Positions 1 to 5,666 of a DNA stretch of 9,231 nt are shown here, one piece after another. The notes below the pieces were generated by a model. The model was not told the DNA's origin. It did not search any database and was given only the letters and a program-made list of their open reading frames with translations. This DNA is from Candidatus Omnitrophota bacterium (GTDB taxonomy: Bacteria; Omnitrophota; Gorgyraeia; Zapsychrales; Zapsychraceae): NCBI GenBank assembly GCA_030634235.1, contig DAOWBD010000026.1:1-9231 (forward strand), given 5' to 3'. Each line of letters begins with the position of its first letter. The first letter of the stretch is position 1. The position numbers and the translations under genes were made by a program.

Positions 1-1397
1 AAAAATACAAGTTCTTTAAATCCTAAAAAACAGGCCCTTAACAAATGAAGGCCGTGCCGGAAAGATTTCATCTTCGACTCGCCTGATTTGCGGGACTTAT
101 AATGTACGGGAACCTCCATGATCTTGCTCCCTCTTTTAGCCGCGCCAAAGAGAAGATCAAAATCACCCCATTTATCTAATCCCCATTTGATCCGTTTAAA
201 ATCTGATTTATAAAGGGCCTTCGTCCCGCATAATGTATCCGTGAGGCTCTGTTGCGTAATAAAGGACATAATGAACCCGAAGATCTTATTGCCGAAAAGA
301 TTTAAAATGCGCATGGCTTGATTTTCCATCGGATAAACCATTCTTGTTCCGTTGACAAATTGGCACACGCCTTTGTTTAACGGATTGAAAAACCTCGGCA
401 ATTCTTCCGGAAGGGTCGATATATCAGCGTCTAAGATCATAAGAACTTCCTGGGACGCCGCTTCGAAACCTTTTTTGACGGCACACCCTTTCCCTTGGTT
501 AGGGCTATAATCAATAAGTTTAAGGTTCGGGATTTCTGCTTGAAGGTCCTTCACCTTTTGGGCCGTGTTATCCGTGCTTCCGTCGTTGACCACAATGATT
601 TCCGTTTCGCGCCCCATCTTTGGAATACGCCTAACAGCATCCTCAATATTATCCTGTTCATTGTGGCAGGGAATAATAACAGAACACCCCATCCCAAGGT
701 CGATCTCATTCTTAACGACCGGCTGAATCAACATATACTGAACAGAAGAGAATTTCTTGATCCCCCAGGTCCTCGTGCCAAGCGAATTAGCGAGAAAAGA
801 TAAGAACGGGATTTTCTTCGGGAATAACAGCATGTACCCGCTGTAACTGACGGAAAAATCCAGCAATTCCAGCGTCTTTGTTAAGTTCCCTTTTTCCACA
901 AAATTGTGAGGCCCTTCCGGCATCTTAGCCCCTATCTTTTCCATAACGTCCAGGATAGGGTCCCACCAGGGATTGATCGTTGTTAAAATAACCTGCGTTG
1001 TCGGCTTACAGAAACGATACAGGCTCTCAAAGACGTCCATAATATCATAGACATGATCAACGACATCCACCATGATGATATAGTCAAACTTCTCGTCGAT
1101 CTTTAAGTTCTCTATGGGGGAATGAATAAAGGTATGCTGGGGGAATTTTTGTTTGGCTAATTCTACCATTCTTTCGCTGATATCGATCCCGACACCGCGG
1201 GAAGGCTGTACTGTGTTGAGGATCTCGCCGGTCCCGCATCCAACCTCAAGCACACTGCTTCCGAAAGGAACAACTCTCGAGACAAAGGCCTTGATCGTAT
1301 CATAATAGTAGGCATTCTTTTCCTTCCAATAATCATAATTCGAAGCAATTTCATCAAAATGTTCCTCAACAGATTCTTTTCCAATAATAGGCGTCAT
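1..1397 (-). CDS. SAM methyltransferase / family-2 glycosyltransferase fusion (3' end outside window)
   Basis: Direct translation from the ATG at 1397 stays open for 465 codons to the window edge, so the protein is C-terminally incomplete. Residues about 1-200 are a class I SAM-dependent methyltransferase: motif I is VLEVGCGTGEIL (49-60), followed by the acidic GVGIDIS (68-74). Residues about 237-465 are a GT-A glycosyltransferase of family 2. It begins CSVIIPCHNE, has NDGSTDNT (271-278), the metal/nucleotide-binding D-A-D at 323-325, and a TLCGTKALYK block (388-397) typical of dolichol-phosphate-mannose-synthase-like enzymes. The family usually transfers a nucleotide-activated sugar, often to a polyprenyl phosphate. 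The methyl acceptor and the sugar are not determinable here. The reading frame is intact across the domain junction, so this is a true fusion in this sequence. An AGGAAAGGG ribosome site overlaps the preceding stop codon, and the gap to that gene is 14 bases. The GT domain looks nearly complete at the edge; whether membrane helices follow is unknown. Confidence 0.88.
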   Translation of the reverse strand, partial: MTPIIGKESVEEHFDEIASNYDYWKEKNAYYYDTIKAFVSRVVPFGSSVLEVGCGTGEILNTVQPSRGVGIDISERMVELAKQKFPQHTFIHSPIENLKIDEKFDYIIMVDVVDHVYDIMDVFESLYRFCKPTTQVILTTINPWWDPILDVMEKIGAKMPEGPHNFVEKGNLTKTLELLDFSVSYSGYMLLFPKKIPFLSFLANSLGTRTWGIKKFSSVQYMLIQPVVKNEIDLGMGCSVIIPCHNEQDNIEDAVRRIPKMGRETEIIVVNDGSTDNTAQKVKDLQAEIPNLKLIDYSPNQGKGCAVKKGFEAASQEVLMILDADISTLPEELPRFFNPLNKGVCQFVNGTRMVYPMENQAMRILNLFGNKIFGFIMSFITQQSLTDTLCGTKALYKSDFKRIKWGLDKWGDFDLLFGAAKRGSKIMEVPVHYKSRKSGESKMKSFRHGLHLLRACFLGFKELVF

Positions 1398-1404
1398 AAA
1401 TTTT

Positions 1405-1413
1405 CCCTTTCCT
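1405..1413 (-). promoter_or_regulatory. Ribosome binding site of the methyltransferase-GT2 gene
   Basis: The minus strand reads AGGAAAGGG, then seven bases, then the ATG at 1397. The site overlaps the TAG stop of the upstream Bax inhibitor-1-type gene. It supports this ATG as the start and suggests coupled translation. Confidence 0.55.
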
Positions 1414-2197
1414 ATCGTCGGCTTTGCAATTTAGCCAATAGCCTTAATATTTCGATATAAAGCCAGACAAGCGTGACCACGAGGCCAAAAGCCGCATACC
1501 ATTCCATATATTTCGGGAGCCCCATGGTCGATCCCTGCTCGATAAAGTCAAAATCCAGAACAAGGTTCAGCGCCGCGATCGTGACGACGACGAGGCTGAA
1601 GATGATCCCGACGGGCCCACTGCCGTGGATCATCGGGATCGACGCCCCAAAGAAGCCCATAATAATACTGACAAAATAGATCACACAGATCGCGCCGGTC
1701 GCCGCGACAATACCTAATTTAAAATTCTCCGTCGGCTTGATCATCCCCGACTTATACGCGGCCAGCAAGCAGAATAAAGTCCCGAACGTCAGGGCAACCG
1801 CCTGCATGACGATTCCCGGATATCGCACTTCAAAAATAGCGGAGATCCCACCGATAAAAAGCCCTTCAAGAAGCGCGTAGATCGGCGCCGTAACCGGAGC
1901 CCATTGCTTCTTGAAGATTGTCACAAATCCAACGATCAGCCCGCCGAAAATACCAAGCATCATCAGAGGCATGATCGAAGACGGCATCGCTCTTGCCGCC
2001 CCCTCTAGCCCCTCAAAGACAGGAGCCGCAGGCTGCATGACCTTTCCCCAAACCCATGCGGCTGATAAAACAAGCAGGCCTAACAGAACAAATGTTTTAT
2101 TGACCGTTCCCTGCAATGTCATCGTTTCCCCAGCTCCGAGACTATGGGTTTGATTAAAAGCTTTGGTATTTAATGCCGGATTAGCTGTGCGCATCAT
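1412..2197 (-). CDS. Bax inhibitor-1/YccA family membrane protein
   Basis: The 261-residue protein is predicted to span the membrane seven times, at roughly residues 34-50, 77-95, 103-121, 128-147, 162-182, 194-213 and 233-255. A polar N-terminal stretch of about 30 residues precedes the first helix. Family-type signatures are YALLEGLFIGGIS (107-119), LDFDFIEQG near 214-222, and the C-terminal block starting YMEWYAAFGL at 230. These fit the bacterial Bax inhibitor-1-like subgroup (Pfam BaxI_1 type). Characterised TMBIM/BI-1 relatives include a pH-sensitive calcium leak channel, and E. coli YccA modulates the FtsH protease. The role of this subgroup is not established. I chose ATG 2197 because GGAGGG lies eight bases upstream; the next ATG (2194) is also possible. 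A longer in-frame start at 2293 would overlap pgpA by about 70 bases and lacks such a site. The gap to pgpA is 25 bases. Confidence 0.88.
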   Translation of the reverse strand: MMRTANPALNTKAFNQTHSLGAGETMTLQGTVNKTFVLLGLLVLSAAWVWGKVMQPAAPVFEGLEGAARAMPSSIMPLMMLGIFGGLIVGFVTIFKKQWAPVTAPIYALLEGLFIGGISAIFEVRYPGIVMQAVALTFGTLFCLLAAYKSGMIKPTENFKLGIVAATGAICVIYFVSIIMGFFGASIPMIHGSGPVGIIFSLVVVTIAALNLVLDFDFIEQGSTMGLPKYMEWYAAFGLVVTLVWLYIEILRLLAKLQSRR

Positions 2198-2205
2198 GAT
2201 ATGAA

Positions 2206-2211
2206 CCCTCC
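2206..2211 (-). promoter_or_regulatory. Ribosome binding site that sets the Bax inhibitor-1-type gene start
   Basis: The minus strand reads GGAGGG with an eight-base spacer to the ATG at 2197. It is the strongest Shine-Dalgarno sequence in the window. It lies in the gap after the pgpA stop codon and argues against the longer start at 2293. Confidence 0.7.
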
Positions 2212-2222
2212 ATTTTCTTAGA

Positions 2223-2678
2223 TTATACGACTCCCGCCAAACGGACGGCGAGATGCATAACAATATTCGTGTAAAGCCCCGCGACCAGGTCATCCATCAT
2301 GACCCCCGTTCCGCCTTCGATCTCTTCAAATTTATTAACCGGATAGATCTTGAACATGTCAAAAGCGCGAAAAAGAAAGAACGCCGTGATAATGACCGGC
2401 CACGTCAAAGGCAGAAGAAAGAAAGCGATCATGACCCCCGCGACTTCGTCGATAACAATGCAACCAGGGTCTTTCCGGTCGAGGATGGTCTCCATCCTTC
2501 CGGAAACAGCAAACCCGAGGACTGTCACGGCAATTGTCACAAGTATGTAGAGAAATGTATTCGGCGCAAAGATTACGGTCATTAAAACGGCAACCGCACT
2601 CGCCGCCGTACCCGGCGCTCCAGGAAGATCCCCGACGTAAAACCACGTCGAGAACATTTTGACAAGTTTATCGGACAT
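2223..2678 (-). CDS. pgpA: Phosphatidylglycerophosphatase A
   Basis: PgpA removes the phosphate from phosphatidylglycerophosphate to give phosphatidylglycerol, at the inner membrane. The 151-residue protein shows the family blocks in order: TWFYVGDLPGAPGTAAS (11-27), CIVIDEVAGVMIAFF (73-87) with the D77-E78 acidic pair, FRAFDMFKIYPV (103-114), and GGTGVMMDDLVAGLYTN (122-138) with D129-D130. The acidic pairs are the expected Mg2+ ligands. Hydrophobic segments lie near 29-37, 41-58, 81-102 and 132-149. The length fits the family. The ATG at 2678 is inside the end of pgsA (11-base overlap, ATGTCCGATAA) and has AGGAAA about eight bases upstream. The overlap with pgsA, whose product is PgpA's substrate, strongly supports the call. 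Functional equivalence to E. coli PgpA rather than PgpB or PgpC follows from sequence motifs only. Confidence 0.95.
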   Translation of the reverse strand: MSDKLVKMFSTWFYVGDLPGAPGTAASAVAVLMTVIFAPNTFLYILVTIAVTVLGFAVSGRMETILDRKDPGCIVIDEVAGVMIAFFLLPLTWPVIITAFFLFRAFDMFKIYPVNKFEEIEGGTGVMMDDLVAGLYTNIVMHLAVRLAGVV

Positions 2679-3246
2679 TGAATATTTCCTTTCGATTATT
2701 CCATATGAACGAAAGCCCCGACCACAATGTTATCACAACAACGCCGACCATAAAGATACGGATCCCGCCGGCGAGCGACGACATCAAAGCCCCGTACCAT
2801 TGCGCATTGACATAACATTGCACCAGGATGATAAGTATTATTATTAAATAGACGGCAATGATTTGCAATACCGTTTTCACTTTTCCGGCCTTCTCGGCAG
2901 CTAATGTAATCCCCCTCGGTATGGCCGCAAGACGAAGCCCCGTCACGATCACCTCTCTGGCACAAATAACAATGAACATCCAGCCGGCAATAATATGCAT
3001 CGTGCTAAAAATAAAAAAAGCCGATAACATCAAGAGTTTATCAGCAATAGGATCCATGATCTTGCCAAACACGGTAATCAAGTTCAGTTTACGCGCGTAA
3101 TAACCGTCCAGATAATCGGAGAGCACCGCCAGGGTAAAAGCCAACAGCGCCAAAAGCTTCGCCTCGAGCCCATCTTGATGAAGGAAAAAAATAAAAATAA
3201 CGGTCAGAAAGATCCTAAGGACCGTCAACATGTTCGGTAAATTCAT
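2668..3246 (-). CDS. pgsA: CDP-diacylglycerol-glycerol-3-phosphate 3-phosphatidyltransferase
   Basis: PgsA condenses CDP-diacylglycerol with glycerol-3-phosphate to phosphatidylglycerophosphate and CMP, the committed step to phosphatidylglycerol and cardiolipin. The 192-residue membrane protein opens with NLPNMLTVLRI, the usual amphipathic start of the family. It carries the complete CDP-alcohol phosphatidyltransferase signature D-x2-D-G-x2-A-R-x8-G-x3-D-x3-D at residues 44-69 (D44, D47, G48, A51, R52, G61, D65, D69). Hydrophobic helices lie near 8-22, 28-43, 70-98, 126-144 and 160-182. The block AREVIVTGLR (96-105) is also typical of PgsA. The ATG overlaps the rimO stop codon as ATGA, and GGAG sits seven bases upstream, so translation is probably coupled to rimO. 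PgsA is preferred over other members of the superfamily because of its length, the AREVIVTGLR block and the pgpA neighbour. Confidence 0.96.
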   Translation of the reverse strand: MNLPNMLTVLRIFLTVIFIFFLHQDGLEAKLLALLAFTLAVLSDYLDGYYARKLNLITVFGKIMDPIADKLLMLSAFFIFSTMHIIAGWMFIVICAREVIVTGLRLAAIPRGITLAAEKAGKVKTVLQIIAVYLIIILIILVQCYVNAQWYGALMSSLAGGIRIFMVGVVVITLWSGLSFIWNNRKEIFNVR

Positions 3247-4556
3247 ATTACTTCTCCGACAAGATCATATTCGTAAGCATCCGTAATTTTGACGGTAACA
3301 AAATCGCCGGGCGCTAATTCTTCCTTCGAATGAACATAGACAATACCGTCGGCCTCCGGAGCATCATATTCGCTGCGTCCCAGATAAACATGATCCTCAC
3401 CCTTTTGAAGCCCGTCGACGATCACCTTGAGCGTCTGCCCGATCAGCTTTTCCTGAAGACCCCTTGAGATATCCTGCTGAACCATCATCAGGGCATCCAT
3501 CCGTTCTTTTTTTACCTGTTCGGACACTTGACCGGGCATATCATGGGCCAGCGTCCCTTCTTCACGAGAGTAAACAAAAACCCCGACCTTTTCAAAACGC
3601 GCCTCTTTAACAAACTCACCAAGCTCAAGGAAATCCTCTTGAGTCTCTCCCGGCATACCGACGATAAACGTTGTCCGCAAGCTCGCGTTAGGGATCTTGT
3701 TTCTAATCTTTTTGATCAGATCAACTGTTTGCTGCTTCGTGATATTCCTGTTCATCGCTTTAAGCAAATGATCGCTGATATGCTGGACGGGCATGTCGAT
3801 ATAGTTGCAGATCTTCTCTTCGCCGGAAATCGTCTCGATCAGCTCGTCGGTAATGTGTGCCGGGAACATGTATAATAAACGAACCCATTGAATGTTCTTC
3901 GTGACAGAAACGATTTCGCGAAGAAGTCTCGCCAAAGACTTTTCACTGTAAAGATCCATCCCGTAAGCTGTAATATCCTGCCCGATAATGTGAATTTCTT
4001 TGATGCGACGCGCGTCAAGTTGCTTGACCTCTTCGATAACCGACTCCATCGTCCTTGAGACAAACTTCCCCTTGATCCTAGGAATGATGCAGAAGCTGCA
4101 CTGGTTATAACAACTTTCACAGATCTTAACATAGGCAAAATGCCCGGGCGTCAGAAGTTCCTGATCGGCAACCCCCTCTTTCTGTAACGGCTGCACGCCG
4201 ACGATCGCGTCGATATCCTTAAACTCCTTCGCGAGCTCGTCGCTATACCTCTCGGCCAGGCAGCCGGCCACGATCACTTTCTTAAGCTTGCCCTGCTTTT
4301 TTAGTTCGAGCAGGTCAACGATCATATCGATGGATTCTTTCTTCGCGTCCTCGATAAACCCGCATGTATTGACAATAGCAACATCGGATTCTTCAATACT
4401 GACAATACGATGCCCCTGCCGCTTTAACTGCCCCAGAATGACCTGAGAATCGACAAGATTGCGGACGCACCCAAGATTAACGATACCGATGTTCTTCTCT
4501 TGCAGGCCACCGCTATCATGAACATCTTGGATCGTTTTGGGAGGATTTTTCTTCAT
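3243..4556 (-). CDS. rimO: Ribosomal protein S12 methylthiotransferase
   Basis: RimO is a cytoplasmic radical-SAM enzyme that adds a methylthio group to the conserved aspartate of ribosomal protein uS12. The 437-residue protein has the three-domain family layout. The N-terminal UPF0004 domain has cluster cysteines C30 (in VNLGCVRN), C65 (VNTCGF) and C99 (VAGCLAERY). The radical-SAM core has CYNQCSFC, giving C149, C153 and C156. A C-terminal TRAM domain covers about 368-437. The DAPEADGIVYV block (398-408) and NLVDSQ (33-38) favour RimO over the tRNA enzyme MiaB or MtaB. An extra cysteine, C146, precedes the radical-SAM triplet where serine is more usual. The first 20 residues are a short polar extension. 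No good Shine-Dalgarno lies before ATG 4556, and I see no better internal ATG. The gap to the rodZ-like gene is 45 bases. Confidence 0.95.
   Translation of the reverse strand: MKKNPPKTIQDVHDSGGLQEKNIGIVNLGCVRNLVDSQVILGQLKRQGHRIVSIEESDVAIVNTCGFIEDAKKESIDMIVDLLELKKQGKLKKVIVAGCLAERYSDELAKEFKDIDAIVGVQPLQKEGVADQELLTPGHFAYVKICESCYNQCSFCIIPRIKGKFVSRTMESVIEEVKQLDARRIKEIHIIGQDITAYGMDLYSEKSLARLLREIVSVTKNIQWVRLLYMFPAHITDELIETISGEEKICNYIDMPVQHISDHLLKAMNRNITKQQTVDLIKKIRNKIPNASLRTTFIVGMPGETQEDFLELGEFVKEARFEKVGVFVYSREEGTLAHDMPGQVSEQVKKERMDALMMVQQDISRGLQEKLIGQTLKVIVDGLQKGEDHVYLGRSEYDAPEADGIVYVHSKEELAPGDFVTVKITDAYEYDLVGEVI
3254..3257 (-). promoter_or_regulatory. Ribosome binding site of pgsA inside the end of rimO
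   Basis: The minus strand reads GGAG, with seven bases to the pgsA ATG at 3246. The site is within the last codons of rimO, and the ATG shares bases with the rimO TGA. This supports the 3246 start and coupled translation. Confidence 0.55.
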
Positions 4557-4579
4557 CTTTAAGTTTTGGGATTGAATAT

Positions 4580-4602
4580 AGGATCAATAGGGCAGGATCA
4601 AT
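4580..4602. repeat. Short direct repeat in the rodZ-rimO gap
   Basis: AGGATCAAT occurs at 4580-4588 and again at 4594-4602 on the plus strand, two perfect 9-base copies 14 bases apart. The right copy touches the stop codon of the rodZ-like gene. Two copies this short may be chance or a slippage product. On the minus strand each copy contains TTGATC, which could serve as a weak -35-like element ahead of rimO. Confidence 0.4.
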
Positions 4603-5666
4603 TAGTTCTTGACCGATAAGCCGTCCTTGGTAATGACAACTTTCTTCGCGTTGCGGTCTTTTCGTCCCAGCGTGCCGATCATTTTGCCGTTGAGTTCAAA
4701 TTCCAGCTGGTCAATGTTCTTTCCGGAGATCTCAATCTCATCATCAGCCGTCCATGTTTCAACAGCGCCAAGCCGCAGTGTTGACTGGAACACAATGGTC
4801 CCGTCAGCCCTGACCCGTAACCAGCTGTTTTGTTTGGCCCGTACGGTTAAGTTGATTTCCTTGCGCATAACCGGAACAGAAACAGACGCAGGGATCGGGG
4901 TAGCAACAACAACCACAGGCCTCGGTTTTGGGACTGGCTGAACCTTCGGCTCCACTTTCGGAATAGCCTTTGGCGCAGCAATCTTAGGAGTTTCCTGACG
5001 CACTTCCTTTCGCTTTTCTTCAACAACTCTCTTCGTCTCTTTTTTGACCGCCGTCGGTTTGATAACCTCTTTCTTGGCGGACTCTGTCGTCGGGACATTT
5101 TTCTTAACAGGCGCGCGCGCTGCTAACCCCATAAAAAACCCGATAATCTTAAAGAAAAGAAACACGGATAAAATAATCCCGCCAGCAATAACGATCTGCT
5201 GTTTTCGCCTGCGCGTGAAGAAATTCGTGATCCACAAGGGAGCCTGAATTTCTTCCACATTCTGATCAATATGCTGCGGCAACTCTTCTTCCTTGTAATC
5301 TTCAATAACTTGGGAAACATCGATCCCCAGATAACCCGCATACATCTTCAAGAACCCTTTATAATAAAATGGCGAGAGCATGCGGATCTTATACCCTTCT
5401 TCGATCGCACGCAGGACATCCATCGGGATCTTGGTCGCCTCGTGCACAATATCTAATGACAAACCCTGGGCCTGGCGTTCTCTCTTAAGGACCACACCGG
5501 CGCCCTCTTTGGGCTCCTGAGGCGTTTCCACCACTTCGACCACTTCCTCCGTTGGAGAAGGTAAATCAGCAGGCTCTTTGTCCGTATCTTTCTCAGGTTC
5601 CGTTTTCACCGGAGCCTCGTTCGGAAATAGGGTCTCTTCTTCCATATTTTCAATATGCTCATTCAT
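4602..5666 (-). CDS. rodZ: RodZ-like helix-turn-helix membrane protein
   Basis: RodZ-type proteins link the MreB cytoskeleton to the cell-wall elongation machinery; that function is inferred from the family. With ATG 5666 as start the protein has 354 residues. Residues 1-55 are acidic and probably disordered. Residues about 56-125 form the RodZ-type HTH domain (from GAGVVLKRERQAQGLSL, through ATKIPMDVLRAIEEG, to YYKGFLKMYAGYLGID). The basic TRRRKQQ precedes a single membrane helix at about 158-180. A Lys/Pro/Val-rich linker (about 185-265) would lie outside the membrane. Residues 270-350 form a beta-rich DUF4115-type domain with WLRVRADG and LNGKMIGTLG. The start overlaps the ftsK stop by eight bases. 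AGGGTG at 5673-5678 serves ATG 5666 or 5669; an earlier ATG at 5684 has no such site. The ftsK-rodZ-pgsA order supports the call. The long acidic N-terminal extension is the main difference from E. coli RodZ. Confidence 0.85.
   Translation of the reverse strand: MNEHIENMEEETLFPNEAPVKTEPEKDTDKEPADLPSPTEEVVEVVETPQEPKEGAGVVLKRERQAQGLSLDIVHEATKIPMDVLRAIEEGYKIRMLSPFYYKGFLKMYAGYLGIDVSQVIEDYKEEELPQHIDQNVEEIQAPLWITNFFTRRRKQQIVIAGGIILSVFLFFKIIGFFMGLAARAPVKKNVPTTESAKKEVIKPTAVKKETKRVVEEKRKEVRQETPKIAAPKAIPKVEPKVQPVPKPRPVVVVATPIPASVSVPVMRKEINLTVRAKQNSWLRVRADGTIVFQSTLRLGAVETWTADDEIEISGKNIDQLEFELNGKMIGTLGRKDRNAKKVVITKDGLSVKN

Noticed and set aside
495..803. Plus-strand open frame of 102 codons
   Set aside because: It is antisense to the glycosyltransferase domain, has no recognisable motif, and its composition reads as a shadow of the minus-strand gene.
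1163..1384. Short minus-strand open frame of 73 codons inside the methyltransferase domain
   Set aside because: It is out of frame with the 465-codon fusion protein, which carries clear methyltransferase motifs across the same bases.
1..1397. Possible frameshift or pseudogene at the methyltransferase-glycosyltransferase junction
   Set aside because: Codon-by-codon translation stays in one frame from 1397 to base 1, with motifs of both domains intact.
2198..2293. Longer N terminus for the Bax inhibitor-1-type protein starting at 2293
   Set aside because: It would overlap pgpA by about 70 bases, has no ribosome site, and the extra residues do not resemble the family. GGAGGG points to 2197.
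2359..2646. Minus-strand open frame of 95 codons inside pgpA
   Set aside because: It is a different frame over the same bases as pgpA, whose family motifs are intact.
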